Part shown: one piece after another, positions 35,801 to 44,209 of the stretch | Numbering within the stretch: the first letter of the stretch is position 1 | How the letters are laid out: every line of letters starts with the position of its first letter | NCBI RefSeq assembly: GCF_018139645.1 | Contig: NZ_JAGSPM010000001.1 | Span: 1 to 64,000, forward strand | DNA: 64,000 nucleotides | Reading direction: 5' to 3' | DNA from: Affinundibacterium baiyunense | Lineage (GTDB): Bacteria > Pseudomonadota > Gammaproteobacteria > Burkholderiales > Burkholderiaceae_D | Notes under the pieces: generated by a model | The model's input: the letters and a program-made list of their open reading frames with translations, nothing else | The model's database searches: none | Told to the model about the DNA's origin: nothing | Position numbers and translations under genes: made by a program

Positions 35801-37171
35801 ATGAGTTATGAAGTAATGGATGCGCAAATTACACCGGACGGTCACTTAGAAGTTCTCTCCAAAGCAGAGGTAGCTCGGCTTTGGGATACTAGTCACGGTA
35901 GCCTATATCAATTGTTTCGCAGCTGCGCATTAGCCGTACTCAATTGTGGTAGTGGTTTAGATGATGGCAAAGAATTGCTGGAGCGTTATAAGAGTTTTGA
36001 TATTCGTATTGTTCAGCGTGAACGAGGTATCAAGTTAGAAGTAAAAGCAGCACCGGCGAGTGCGTTCGTCGATGGTGTAATGATCAAAGGGATACAAGAA
36101 CATTTATTTGCGGTGTTGCGCGATATTTTGTTTATTGATGGTGAAATTTTAAAAAATGCCCATATCAATCTTGATACAACCGAAGGTGTTACAGATGCAG
36201 TTTTTCATATCCTGCGTAACGCTAATTTATTAAAGCCACAGATTAGTCCTAATTTGGTGGTGTGTTGGGGCGGTCACTCCATTTCTGGACATGAATACGA
36301 TTACACAAAGTTAGTCGGTTATCACCTTGGTTTGCGTGGCATGGATATCTGCACTGGTTGCGGTCCGGGTGCAATGAAGGGGCCAATGAAAGGTGCAGCA
36401 GTCGGACATGCAAAACAACGTATTGAAAACAGTCGTTATCTAGGTGTTTCTGAACCCGGGATAATTGCTGCTGAAGCGCCGAATCCGATTGTGAATGATT
36501 TAGTGATTTTGCCAGACATAGAAAAACGTCTTGAAGCCTTCGTTCGTATGGGACATGCGATTGTGGTGTTTCCGGGCGGTGCTGGTACAGCGGAAGAAAT
36601 CCTTTATTTATTGGGAATCTTACTGCACCCAGACAATGCACAATTGCCGTTCCCATTGATTTTTACTGGACCAGCATCCGCCGCCGATTACTTTAAGCAG
36701 ATTGATCAGTTTATTGCGACAACCTTGGGTAGCGAGGCACAAAGTAAATATCAAATCATTATTGATGATCCAGTTGAAGTCGCGCGTCAAGTGCAAGCTG
36801 GTATCAAGACTGTGCGTGCTTATCGCAAGGAGCATGGGGATGCGTATTACTTCAATTGGTTGTTGAAAATCGATCGTGAGTTTCAACATCCATTTGCACC
36901 GACCCATGAAAACATGCGTGGCTTGGCTTTACACAAGAATCAACCCGCACATTTATTAGCTGCGCATTTACGTCGCGCGTTCTCTGGTGTGGTTGCCGGT
37001 AATGTGAAAGACCAAGGCATTAGAGCGATTGAACAGTTTGGACATTTTGAGATTTGCGGTGATCCAGAGATCATGCATGCAATGGATATTTTGTTGGATT
37101 CGTTTGTAAAACAAAGTCGTATGAAGTTACCTGGCAAAGCTTACATTCCTTGCTATAAAGTTATTAGGTGA
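35801..37171 (+). CDS. ppnN: Nucleotide 5'-monophosphate nucleosidase PpnN (YgdH/LOG family)
   Basis: 456 residues. Cleaves purine/pyrimidine nucleoside monophosphates to base and ribose 5-phosphate; the E. coli enzyme is controlled by (p)ppGpp. It has the N-terminal DUF4478-like part (LYQLFRSCALAVLNCGSGLDDGK, VQRERGIKLEVKAAPASAFVDG). It also has the central LOG/Rossmann core with CGPGAMKGPMKGAAVGHA, the PGGAGTAEEILYLLGILL nucleotide-binding motif (PGG-x-GT-x-x-E), and the C-terminal DUF3412-like part. GAGGAAAG lies six bases before the ATG. Full length compared with the E. coli protein. Confidence 0.93.
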   Translation: MSYEVMDAQITPDGHLEVLSKAEVARLWDTSHGSLYQLFRSCALAVLNCGSGLDDGKELLERYKSFDIRIVQRERGIKLEVKAAPASAFVDGVMIKGIQEHLFAVLRDILFIDGEILKNAHINLDTTEGVTDAVFHILRNANLLKPQISPNLVVCWGGHSISGHEYDYTKLVGYHLGLRGMDICTGCGPGAMKGPMKGAAVGHAKQRIENSRYLGVSEPGIIAAEAPNPIVNDLVILPDIEKRLEAFVRMGHAIVVFPGGAGTAEEILYLLGILLHPDNAQLPFPLIFTGPASAADYFKQIDQFIATTLGSEAQSKYQIIIDDPVEVARQVQAGIKTVRAYRKEHGDAYYFNWLLKIDREFQHPFAPTHENMRGLALHKNQPAHLLAAHLRRAFSGVVAGNVKDQGIRAIEQFGHFEICGDPEIMHAMDILLDSFVKQSRMKLPGKAYIPCYKVIR

Positions 37172-37363
37172 GATCTGCGTTCATCGAATTGTGTGGCTTT
37201 TATTGATGTAATTGTTAATCGTTGAAACATTTTTGTCACATCAACAAAAAAAACAAATATTTCAGATGGGAAATTCGTGTTTCTCAGAAAAAAAGTAGCA
37301 TAATAAGAGTGTGGTTTTACTTAGATCAGTGGTCCAGCTACATAAATAATGAGGGTAAATAAT

Positions 37364-38320
37364 ATGAGTACTGTACAACATGAAGTTGATGAACGTACCA
37401 ACTTGATCAGTTCAAATAAATTTGAATTGTTGTTGTTCAGATTGGGGAACGATGCAGTAAATCAACGTTCTGAATTGTTTGGTATCAATGTCTTTAAGGT
37501 ACGTGAAATTGTCGCGATGCCTGAGATTACGGCGGTTGCTGGTGCACTTCCACATAATTTAGGCGTGGTCAATTTGCGTGGTCAAATTATTCCAGTGATT
37601 GATTTGCCTTCGGTGGTCGGGCGCACACCAACCACGGGCTTGAATATCATGTTGGTGACCGAGTTTGCGCGTTCAACGCAAGGATTTGCAGTCGAATCTG
37701 TGGAAGAAATCGTTCGCCTAGATTGGAATCAAGTGTTGTCAGCAGAGTCTAGCGCTGCAGGTGGCATGGTAACCAGTATCGCTCGTTTGGATGGTGACGC
37801 TGAAGACACACGATTGGCGCAGGTTTTGGATGTTGAGCAAATTTTGCGTCAAATTGCGCCTTCTGGAAACAAGGATATTGATTCCGAAACGATCGGTGCT
37901 AAGCTCAAAATTAAACCTGGTGCAGTGATTTTGGCAGCGGACGATTCTGCCGTTGCGCGTGGTTTAATTGGTCAGGCTTTAGATGCGATTAGTGCACCTT
38001 ACGTTATGTGCAAGACAGGTAAAGAGGCTTGGGAAAAATTACAAGTGCTTCACGCCGGTGCGACTGCAGAAGGTAAAACATTACGCGACAAAGTTGCTCT
38101 AATGCTGACAGACTTGGAGATGCCAGAAATGGATGGTTTTACATTGACTCGTAATATCAAACAAGATGATCGATTCAAAGAATTGCCAGTGATTATCCAT
38201 TCTTCATTATCTGGTACGACAAATGAGGATCACGTACGTAGTGTGGGTGCTGATGCATATGTCGCTAAGTTTGTAGCAGAAGAGTTGGCGGCAACAATTC
38301 GAGAAGTGATTGCCCATTAG
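37364..38320 (+). CDS. cheV: Chemotaxis coupling protein CheV (CheW-REC)
   Basis: 318 residues. The N-terminal CheW domain (about 15-165: FELLLFRLG, GINVFKVREIV, GVVNLRGQIIPVIDLP) couples receptors to CheA. The C-terminal receiver domain (about 185-315) has acidic pocket ILAADDSA, phospho-acceptor D250 in LMLTDLEMPEMDG and a Lys in VAKFVAEEL. The ATG at 37364 is chosen, with GAGGG eight bases upstream, rather than the ATG at 37349. No other chemotaxis gene is near, so it is an orphan CheV. It ends at a strong terminator. Confidence 0.93.
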   Translation: MSTVQHEVDERTNLISSNKFELLLFRLGNDAVNQRSELFGINVFKVREIVAMPEITAVAGALPHNLGVVNLRGQIIPVIDLPSVVGRTPTTGLNIMLVTEFARSTQGFAVESVEEIVRLDWNQVLSAESSAAGGMVTSIARLDGDAEDTRLAQVLDVEQILRQIAPSGNKDIDSETIGAKLKIKPGAVILAADDSAVARGLIGQALDAISAPYVMCKTGKEAWEKLQVLHAGATAEGKTLRDKVALMLTDLEMPEMDGFTLTRNIKQDDRFKELPVIIHSSLSGTTNEDHVRSVGADAYVAKFVAEELAATIREVIAH

Positions 38321-38364
38321 GAATTACCGTCATCGCTGTTAAACAGCTTGATGTGGTTATGAAT

Positions 38365-38406
38365 AACGCTGACTAAGCATCGATCGCGAAGTCAGCGTTT
38401 TTTTAT
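38365..38406 (+). terminator. Rho-independent terminator of cheV
   Basis: AACGCTGACT (38365-38374) pairs with AGTCAGCGTT (38390-38399) around a 15-base loop and runs into a T7 tract. Confidence 0.85.
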
Positions 38407-38468
38407 GTCCGCAAAGGGCGATAAAACAGAGTAAGATGCAGCCCTCATTCAAGCATTTTGCGTAAAAC

Positions 38469-38498
38469 GAATCAACAGGAATCAAAAGGAATCAATGC
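38469..38498 (+). repeat. Three 10-bp tandem repeats carrying the ribosome binding site
   Basis: GAATCAACAG, GAATCAAAAG and GAATCAATGC follow each other directly before the start codon at 38500. The junction AAAGGAATC supplies the probable Shine-Dalgarno, so copy number could alter translation. Confidence 0.6.
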
Positions 38499-38499
38499 G

Positions 38500-38736
38500 A
38501 TGGAAAAGTTCATGACCTATGAAGAGTATTTAGACGAAGTCGCAACGCTATTGACCGAGATGTACAATCTCAACGATGAAGCGGCGATCAAATATGTCAT
38601 GCGCGCTCAAGCTGCAGAGTATTTTAGTCCACATGATGATCATGAAGAGATGCGTACTTTAGACCGTGCGATGAAAGATGCAAAAATTGTATACGAAACG
38701 CGTAATAAATCGCGTCCAGAGATTTATCGTAAATAA
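38500..38736 (+). CDS. Small acidic hypothetical protein
   Basis: 78 residues starting MEKFMTYEEYLDEVATLL; helical in character, with many Glu/Asp and Lys/Arg, no membrane segment and no Cys motif. I do not recognise a family. AAAGGA about ten bases upstream favours this ATG over the in-frame start at 38458, which would add 14 unlikely residues. It lies alone after the cheV terminator and converges on another small gene of unknown function. Confidence 0.65.
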   Translation: MEKFMTYEEYLDEVATLLTEMYNLNDEAAIKYVMRAQAAEYFSPHDDHEEMRTLDRAMKDAKIVYETRNKSRPEIYRK

Positions 38737-38813
38737 TTTCAGTAGCAAACAATTCCAGCAACCAATGCATCGCTTAATGTTAAAGACGTCGAATGCGATC
38801 TTGGTTAAGACCT

Positions 38814-38851
38814 AAAATTGGGTCTATGTGTAACAACATAGAGCCATTTTT
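38814..38851. terminator. Bidirectional terminator between two small convergent genes
   Basis: TCTATGT pairs with ACATAGA around GTAACA. The stem is extended by TGG/CCA and AAAA/TTTT with single mismatches. The A and T flanks let it act on both strands. Confidence 0.75.
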
Positions 38852-38884
38852 ATTTATTCCTCAGAGGTTTCTTTCTCAGAAATA

Positions 38885-39151
38885 TTAGACTTTCTCCATT
38901 TCATCGGAATCAAGTGCAATGACGTGAGTTTGTAGTTGTCCACGTTCATCGTGCCATTCGCGCATGATACAAGCTTGACCTTCTTCATCGATCGCAATAA
39001 TTTTGAAAAAATTGCCGATCATCGATTCAATCAAAATGCGTTCATCTTCTGGGAAACTTTTGATGAATTGTTTACTTAGTGTGGTTACCCGAATGATGTC
39101 GCCAATGTTGACTTCTTGCTGTTTGCAATCGAGAATTTTGCTGTCGTTCAT
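38885..39151 (-). CDS. Small hypothetical protein
   Basis: 88 residues: VNIGDIIRVTTLSKQFIKSFPEDE, then IGNFFKIIAIDEEGQACIMREW and a C-terminal HVIALDSDEMEKV. The pattern of short beta strands and a polar helix suggests a small SH3-like or beta-barrel fold, but I cannot assign a family. The frame is well formed, with aaagaaaac before the ATG and a shared terminator downstream. It lies 57 bases upstream-side of the OPT transporter gene on the same strand order (OPT first, this gene outside), so linkage is uncertain. Confidence 0.65.
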   Translation of the reverse strand: MNDSKILDCKQQEVNIGDIIRVTTLSKQFIKSFPEDERILIESMIGNFFKIIAIDEEGQACIMREWHDERGQLQTHVIALDSDEMEKV

Positions 39152-39208
39152 GTTTTCTTTATTCGTTGTATTAAAAGGAATGGTGTTCTTTTGCTGATTG
39201 TTCGACCA

Positions 39209-41494
39209 TTATGATTGTTGCTCTAATCGTTGCGTTTTTTCACGGCCGACAATGTACAAAACGAGAGCAATTAAACCAAATGGGATTAAGGATAGTGCAT
39301 CCGCATAAGGTCCATTAAAGAATGGATTATTGGAGCCTGCCCAATCACCGATTTTCTTATCAAAATCGGTCATGATGCCTGCGCTGAATGCAATCACAAT
39401 TCCGGCTAACGCACCACCCGCGATGTAACCTGAAGAGATCAATACACCATCGCTACGATCACCTGCGGCTTGTTTTTCTTCTTCGTTTAGAGTTTGATTT
39501 TTCTCTAGCTTATTATTACGACGATCAACTAGCCAACGTATCATCCCACCGATAAATAAGGGCGCTGATGAGGCTAGCGGTAAGTAAACACCGACAGCAA
39601 ATGCTAAAGAGGGGATGCCAGACATCTCCAAAGTAAGAGCAATAATTACGCCAAATAATACGAGTGCCCAAGGAAGTTCACCGTCGAGTATTCCCTTGAT
39701 GATGTAAGAAATTAACACCGCTTTTGGGGCATCATATTTTTTTACCTCAGAACCATCGGGGCGAGTGTTGTGGGTACCGTTAATGCCCGGGTCTACCAAA
39801 TAAACAACCTTGCCATTCGCATCGACGAGATACTTGCCAGCTGGTGCTTGAACGTTATCCGTTTTATGCCAGACCTTGTAGCTTACTTGATCTTGTTCTG
39901 CTTGTGGCCCTTGCAGTTGTGCACTTTCATTGAGCTTGCTTACATCGGTTGTTAAGCCAGGCGCGATTTGTTGGATAGGTACATAGACCGTGCTTGCATC
40001 ATTGAGTTTTAATAAAATTGGTCCGAGTATTAAAGCCGAACAAAAGGCACCGATTAAAATCGCATATTGTTGGTATTTTGGGGTGGCACCTACTAAGTAA
40101 CCCGTTTTTAAATCTTGCGAGGTGCAACCTGCCACGCTAGATGCGATACACACAATTGCACCAACAGACAATGCGGTGACATAGTATTGGCCACCTATCC
40201 AGCCCATCAATAAAAAGATTAAGCAAGTAAACAGTAAGGTGGCAACCGTCATGCCAGAGATTGGATTAGATGATTGACCGATTTGTCCGGTTAATTGAGA
40301 TGAGACGGTGGCAAATAGAAAGCCAAATACCAAAATTAACAGCGCCCCGAGCATATTCATGTGTAGTGGCGTAGCGATGGTGATGACCGCGATGATAGCA
40401 AGTGCGCCGATTACAACCCACTTCATATGGATACTCTGTTCGGTTCGTGGCGTAGTCTTCTGTTCCGTATTTGTGGTTTGACTGCGATTGAACCAAGACA
40501 GGCCAGATAGCCCTGAGGACAAGCTGCGCCAAATTAAGGGCATTGCTCGCGCTAGACTGATTAATCCACCAGTTGCTACTGCACCGGCACCAATGTACAA
40601 CACATAGGCGCCACGAATTTCATGTGGACTCATTTCGCTGATTAATTTTGTTGCTGGCGCTAAAGGTGTTAGTAGGCCATCGCCAAAAAACTTGATGAGC
40701 GGGATCAGCAGCATGTACGAAAGCACGCCGCCTGCTGCCATGATTGCAGCAATTTTGGGACCGATAATGTAGCCAACGCCAAGCAGCTCAGGAGAAATTT
40801 CGGTGCCGACCGAGCCCGCCTTTAAAGGTGCTGGGAATACATATTCAACAGTGTCTTTCCAGCCTTTTAGGGCGATGTTGCCGACCTTGTAAATGAGACC
40901 AATGAAAAAGCCACCAAAAATAATTTTGGCTCGACGATTCGCATCTGCCTGCGCATTCGGATTGCTTGATTCCCCAGCGGCATCACGAGAGGAGTCGCCC
41001 GCGGCAGCCTTAAGAACTTCGGCGCAGGCAGTTCCTTCGGGATATTTTAGTTCGTGGTGTTTTTCGACAATCATGGTGCGGCGCATAGGAATCATCAATA
41101 AAATTCCTAGCAGTCCTCCCAAAATTGCAACTAACATGACACGGTAAATTTCTAGGTCAAATCCTAGAATCAGTATCGCTGGCATCGTGACACCCAACCC
41201 GAATGCCAAGGATTCACCGGCAGAGCCCGCAGTTTGCGCAATGCTATTTTCTAAGATTGTGGAATCTTTTGCGCCCAGTTTATGCATCATGCGAAATAGC
41301 GTAATTGCAATGACGGCAACGGGAATCGAGGCGCTGACTGTCAGCCCAACTTTAAGCACTAAATAAAGCGATGAGGCACCGAATATCATTCCAAGCACGG
41401 TTCCCATGATGAGTGCGCGTAGGGTAAATTCCGGTATTACCGATGTGGCGGGAATATAAGGTTTGAAGTTCGGTAGATTGGTCTGTTGCGACAT
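39209..41494 (-). CDS. OPT family oligopeptide transporter
   Basis: 761-residue inner-membrane protein with about 14-16 hydrophobic helices, matching the OPT superfamily (bacterial, proton-coupled peptide or metal-chelate uptake). Seen: FTLRALIMGTVLGMIFGASS at the start, the QTAGSAGESLAFGLG block, a long loop after PEGTACAEVLKAAAG, and NPISGMTVATLLF in the middle. A periplasmic or loop insertion at about 515-585 (with YLVDANGKVVYLVDPGING) precedes the last helices. AAGAGAA precedes the ATG. Substrate unknown. Single gene. Confidence 0.9.
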   Translation of the reverse strand: MSQQTNLPNFKPYIPATSVIPEFTLRALIMGTVLGMIFGASSLYLVLKVGLTVSASIPVAVIAITLFRMMHKLGAKDSTILENSIAQTAGSAGESLAFGLGVTMPAILILGFDLEIYRVMLVAILGGLLGILLMIPMRRTMIVEKHHELKYPEGTACAEVLKAAAGDSSRDAAGESSNPNAQADANRRAKIIFGGFFIGLIYKVGNIALKGWKDTVEYVFPAPLKAGSVGTEISPELLGVGYIIGPKIAAIMAAGGVLSYMLLIPLIKFFGDGLLTPLAPATKLISEMSPHEIRGAYVLYIGAGAVATGGLISLARAMPLIWRSLSSGLSGLSWFNRSQTTNTEQKTTPRTEQSIHMKWVVIGALAIIAVITIATPLHMNMLGALLILVFGFLFATVSSQLTGQIGQSSNPISGMTVATLLFTCLIFLLMGWIGGQYYVTALSVGAIVCIASSVAGCTSQDLKTGYLVGATPKYQQYAILIGAFCSALILGPILLKLNDASTVYVPIQQIAPGLTTDVSKLNESAQLQGPQAEQDQVSYKVWHKTDNVQAPAGKYLVDANGKVVYLVDPGINGTHNTRPDGSEVKKYDAPKAVLISYIIKGILDGELPWALVLFGVIIALTLEMSGIPSLAFAVGVYLPLASSAPLFIGGMIRWLVDRRNNKLEKNQTLNEEEKQAAGDRSDGVLISSGYIAGGALAGIVIAFSAGIMTDFDKKIGDWAGSNNPFFNGPYADALSLIPFGLIALVLYIVGREKTQRLEQQS

Positions 41495-41762
41495 ACTATT
41501 CTCTTAAGAAGGGCGACTCAGCAATTTCAGCGATCCTCGCAATCTTTTTAACAATGAGGACTCAATAAAAATCTGAGTCATTAAAGTCTGAGTAATTCAA
41601 GCGAGGGGTCGTGAAAAATGAGAATCAAAAAATTTTGTGGCGATTTGTTTAATCCGACCAGCATTATCTCGTGTTTCATTCTGTAGGTGTAATTTTTGCA
41701 AATCAATACAGGCATCAGTGTCGCGTGATGCCTACATTAAAGTTACAAAACCCCCACAAGTC

Positions 41763-43073
41763 TTACAGTTGTGGAAGTGATTTGATACCGCGTATGGTTT
41801 TGTTATGCCAAGCAAAGAAAGCGAGCAACATGGCGCAGGCGCAAGAGAATCCCAAGGTAATGCGTAAGCCAAAATGTTCACCTAACCATCCACCAATTAA
41901 AGCACCGGGGCCAGCGGGTAACAGAGTGAGCCAGCGCATTGTGCTAGTGATTCGTCCAAGTAAAGGCTCGGGAGTGACGGCCTGCCGTAACGCCAGAAAA
42001 TTGATGAAGATGAACACACCACCAATTGCAAATAGTACTAGCATCAGTCCAAATGCAATGACGCCGAGTTGATTAGCCGGCGCGATTGCCAATAGTCCCC
42101 AACCAATGGCGCACAATAAAAATCCCAAAATCATGCATAAGCCAGGGCCGAGATGTTTACTAACACGATTGCCGATCATGCTGGCGAGAACAGTGCCTAT
42201 GCCCATGCACACATAACTCAATCCAACTGCGTGTTCGGACAAGCCTAATGTGCGTGTCGCAAACAAAATTTGTACGACCAAGGCGGCGTTATAAGCCATT
42301 TGCCAAATGCCAACAGTGATTGCAAGGGCGACCAAGATTTGATTGTGTGCGACAAATTTTAGGCCTTCTTTTAAGTCCCGCCAAAAATTGGCATCTTGTG
42401 CGACAACACGAATTTCATGAATTTTTATTTTCCGTAAAATAGCTGCAGAGGTGAGTAGCAAGATCGCATCAGCAAACAGGGCTAGGGGCGCGCCCAAAAG
42501 TTTAATTAATGCACCAGCTGTCGCAGGGCCTGCAACTTCAGAGCCAGATGTGGCGAGTGCGTTTTTTGCATGGGCTTCGATCAAGCGTTCACGCGGCACG
42601 ATTTGTGTTAATACAATCTGCGCTGCTGTGCCAGCGGTGGTGTTAACAGCACCGATCAAAAAGCCCACGATGTATAACCACGGCATAGTTAAAATATCTA
42701 ACCACCATGCGATTGGCACACTTGCCACGGCGAGAGAAATAGCGATTTCTCCGCTGATATACACAGGTAATTTTCTCACCCGATCTAACCATACACCAGA
42801 AGGAAGCGACAACAACACATACGGAAAAATTTCCATAAAGGTGAGTAGTCCCATTTGGGTTGGAGTGGCGTGGAGCAATACAGCTGCCGTTAATGGAAGT
42901 GCCAGTAATGTAATTTGTGCGCCAAACGAACTAATCAAAATTGAAATCCACAAGCGGCGATATACAAAGTCTCGCAATAAATCATTCGCTGGAATGATTC
43001 TATCGATGACGCTCAGAGACAAGCTTTTTTTGATTAAGAGAATGCGTTTGTTAGGTGGCGTGTCGTTCGGCAT
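41763..43073 (-). CDS. MFS transporter (MFS_3 / EntS-like)
   Basis: 436 residues with about 12 membrane segments. The cytoplasmic motif-A-like loop is LPSGVWLDRVRKLPVYISGE between helices 2 and 3; RLIEAHAKNALATSGSEVAGPATAG and LLGRITSTMRWLTLLPAGPGALIGGWL are typical of the MFS_3 drug/siderophore-exporter group. An N-terminal extension of about 35 residues precedes the first helix (the ATG near residue 1 may be too early). Probably an efflux pump; substrate not deducible. Divergent from the exonuclease gene. Confidence 0.87.
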   Translation of the reverse strand: MPNDTPPNKRILLIKKSLSLSVIDRIIPANDLLRDFVYRRLWISILISSFGAQITLLALPLTAAVLLHATPTQMGLLTFMEIFPYVLLSLPSGVWLDRVRKLPVYISGEIAISLAVASVPIAWWLDILTMPWLYIVGFLIGAVNTTAGTAAQIVLTQIVPRERLIEAHAKNALATSGSEVAGPATAGALIKLLGAPLALFADAILLLTSAAILRKIKIHEIRVVAQDANFWRDLKEGLKFVAHNQILVALAITVGIWQMAYNAALVVQILFATRTLGLSEHAVGLSYVCMGIGTVLASMIGNRVSKHLGPGLCMILGFLLCAIGWGLLAIAPANQLGVIAFGLMLVLFAIGGVFIFINFLALRQAVTPEPLLGRITSTMRWLTLLPAGPGALIGGWLGEHFGLRITLGFSCACAMLLAFFAWHNKTIRGIKSLPQL

Positions 43074-43163
43074 GTTGCTGCGTTTGTATAAATGAGAAGC
43101 GGATGGGCATCAACTGATGTGGGCAGATTACAATAGTACATTATTGAAAAAATAGGCGCCTTG

Positions 43164-43205
43164 GTTGATTGAGCTAAGTTGATTGAACTAAGTTGGTTGA
43201 CTGAG
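43164..43205. repeat. Three 14-bp tandem repeats in the MFS/exonuclease spacer
   Basis: GTTGATTGAGCTAA, GTTGATTGAACTAA and a diverged GTTGGTTGACTGAG follow in phase. They lie between two divergent genes, where promoters are expected. Confidence 0.65.
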
Positions 43206-43278
43206 CAGGAGCGACATAAGTTCCATCGTTGATTGATTAAACCAATGCGCTGTTGATTTAGAAAGTATAGAGCGAAGT

Positions 43279-44148
43279 ATGTTAGCAGAACCTATCGTCA
43301 TGATTGACTTTGAAACGACTGGTATGAGTCCGGAGCAGGGTGGCCGGATTACAGAAGTTGCCGCATTGCGTATTCAAGATGGACAAATTGTCGATCGTTT
43401 TGTTTCGCTGATTAATTGCCAAGTCACGATTCCTAGTTTTATTACGCAATTAACTGGAATTACTCAGAGTATGGTGAATCGTGCACCACCAGTATCAGAA
43501 GTGATGCCAGCCTTACTTGATTTTATTGGCAATGATTATTTGGCAGCACATAACGCGAGTTTTGATGAAAAGTTCTTGCTCGCAGAAGCGCAAAATCTTG
43601 GTTTGACCGCTCGGCATCGCGGCACAATTTGCTCGGTAAAGCTGGCGCGTCGAGTTCTGCCGGGAAAATCGAGCTATTCCTTGGGACCATTAGCATCCAG
43701 CTTGGGTTTGCGTTTTAAAGGGAAAGCGCATCGCGCTGAAGCTGATGCTGAGGTAGCCGCGAACTTATTGCTACATATTGCATCTTATTTACAGCAAACG
43801 CATCAAGTTCCGATGGTGTATCCAGCCTTGTTTGCGCAAATTAATAAATTGAGTGCGGCAAAAATTCCTGCATTTTTGCGTGAGCACACCAGCGAGAAGA
43901 GTGCTGGCGTGAATAAAATGTCGAGTTCTAGAGCATCAAAATCGGGCACGAGCAACAAGGTGCGATACCGACACTATAAAGGCGGTATCTATGAGTTGGT
44001 GTGTGAGGCAACCCAAGAAGCCGATTTGCAAGCAGCAATCGTTTATCGTGCAGCGGATGGTAGTTTATGGATTAGACCAAAATCTGTTTTCTTTGAGATG
44101 ATTGAGGTTGGTGGCAAATTGGTGCAGCGGTTTACTGAGATTGAATGA
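43279..44148 (+). CDS. DnaQ-like 3'-5' exonuclease fused to a DUF1653 domain
   Basis: 289 residues. The N-terminal about 1-175 is a DEDDh exonuclease: Exo I D10/E12 (MIDFETTG), Exo II D96 (HNASFDEKFL), Exo III H151/D156 (HRAEADAEVA), all intact, as in DNA polymerase III epsilon and its relatives. After a Ser/Lys-rich linker, residues 229-289 (RYRHYKGGIYELVCEA, AAIVYRAADGSLWIRPKSVF) match DUF1653, usually a free-standing small domain. It is probably a repair or nucleic-acid-degrading exonuclease rather than the replicative proofreader. No strong ribosome binding site is seen (gagcgaag). Confidence 0.85.
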   Translation: MLAEPIVMIDFETTGMSPEQGGRITEVAALRIQDGQIVDRFVSLINCQVTIPSFITQLTGITQSMVNRAPPVSEVMPALLDFIGNDYLAAHNASFDEKFLLAEAQNLGLTARHRGTICSVKLARRVLPGKSSYSLGPLASSLGLRFKGKAHRAEADAEVAANLLLHIASYLQQTHQVPMVYPALFAQINKLSAAKIPAFLREHTSEKSAGVNKMSSSRASKSGTSNKVRYRHYKGGIYELVCEATQEADLQAAIVYRAADGSLWIRPKSVFFEMIEVGGKLVQRFTEIE

Positions 44149-44209
44149 GTCGGGTGATGTCGCCGTTACACATCACCTCGTTTCAGATGAAAACAGAATA
44201 GAAAAACTT

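Noticed and set aside
42451-43095. A 214-codon frame antisense to the MFS transporter
   Set aside because: It mirrors the hydrophobic codons of the transporter; composition is low-complexity Ser/Ile/Asn and there is no start signal. A shadow frame.
43164-43205. CRISPR-like array
   Set aside because: Repeats are only 14 bp, directly abutting with no spacers, and no cas gene is present anywhere in the window.
44102-44209. Longer start for the xdhC gene overlapping the exonuclease gene
   Set aside because: The extra 36 residues are encoded inside the exonuclease C-terminus and do not resemble XdhC; the ATG at 44210 matches the family start.
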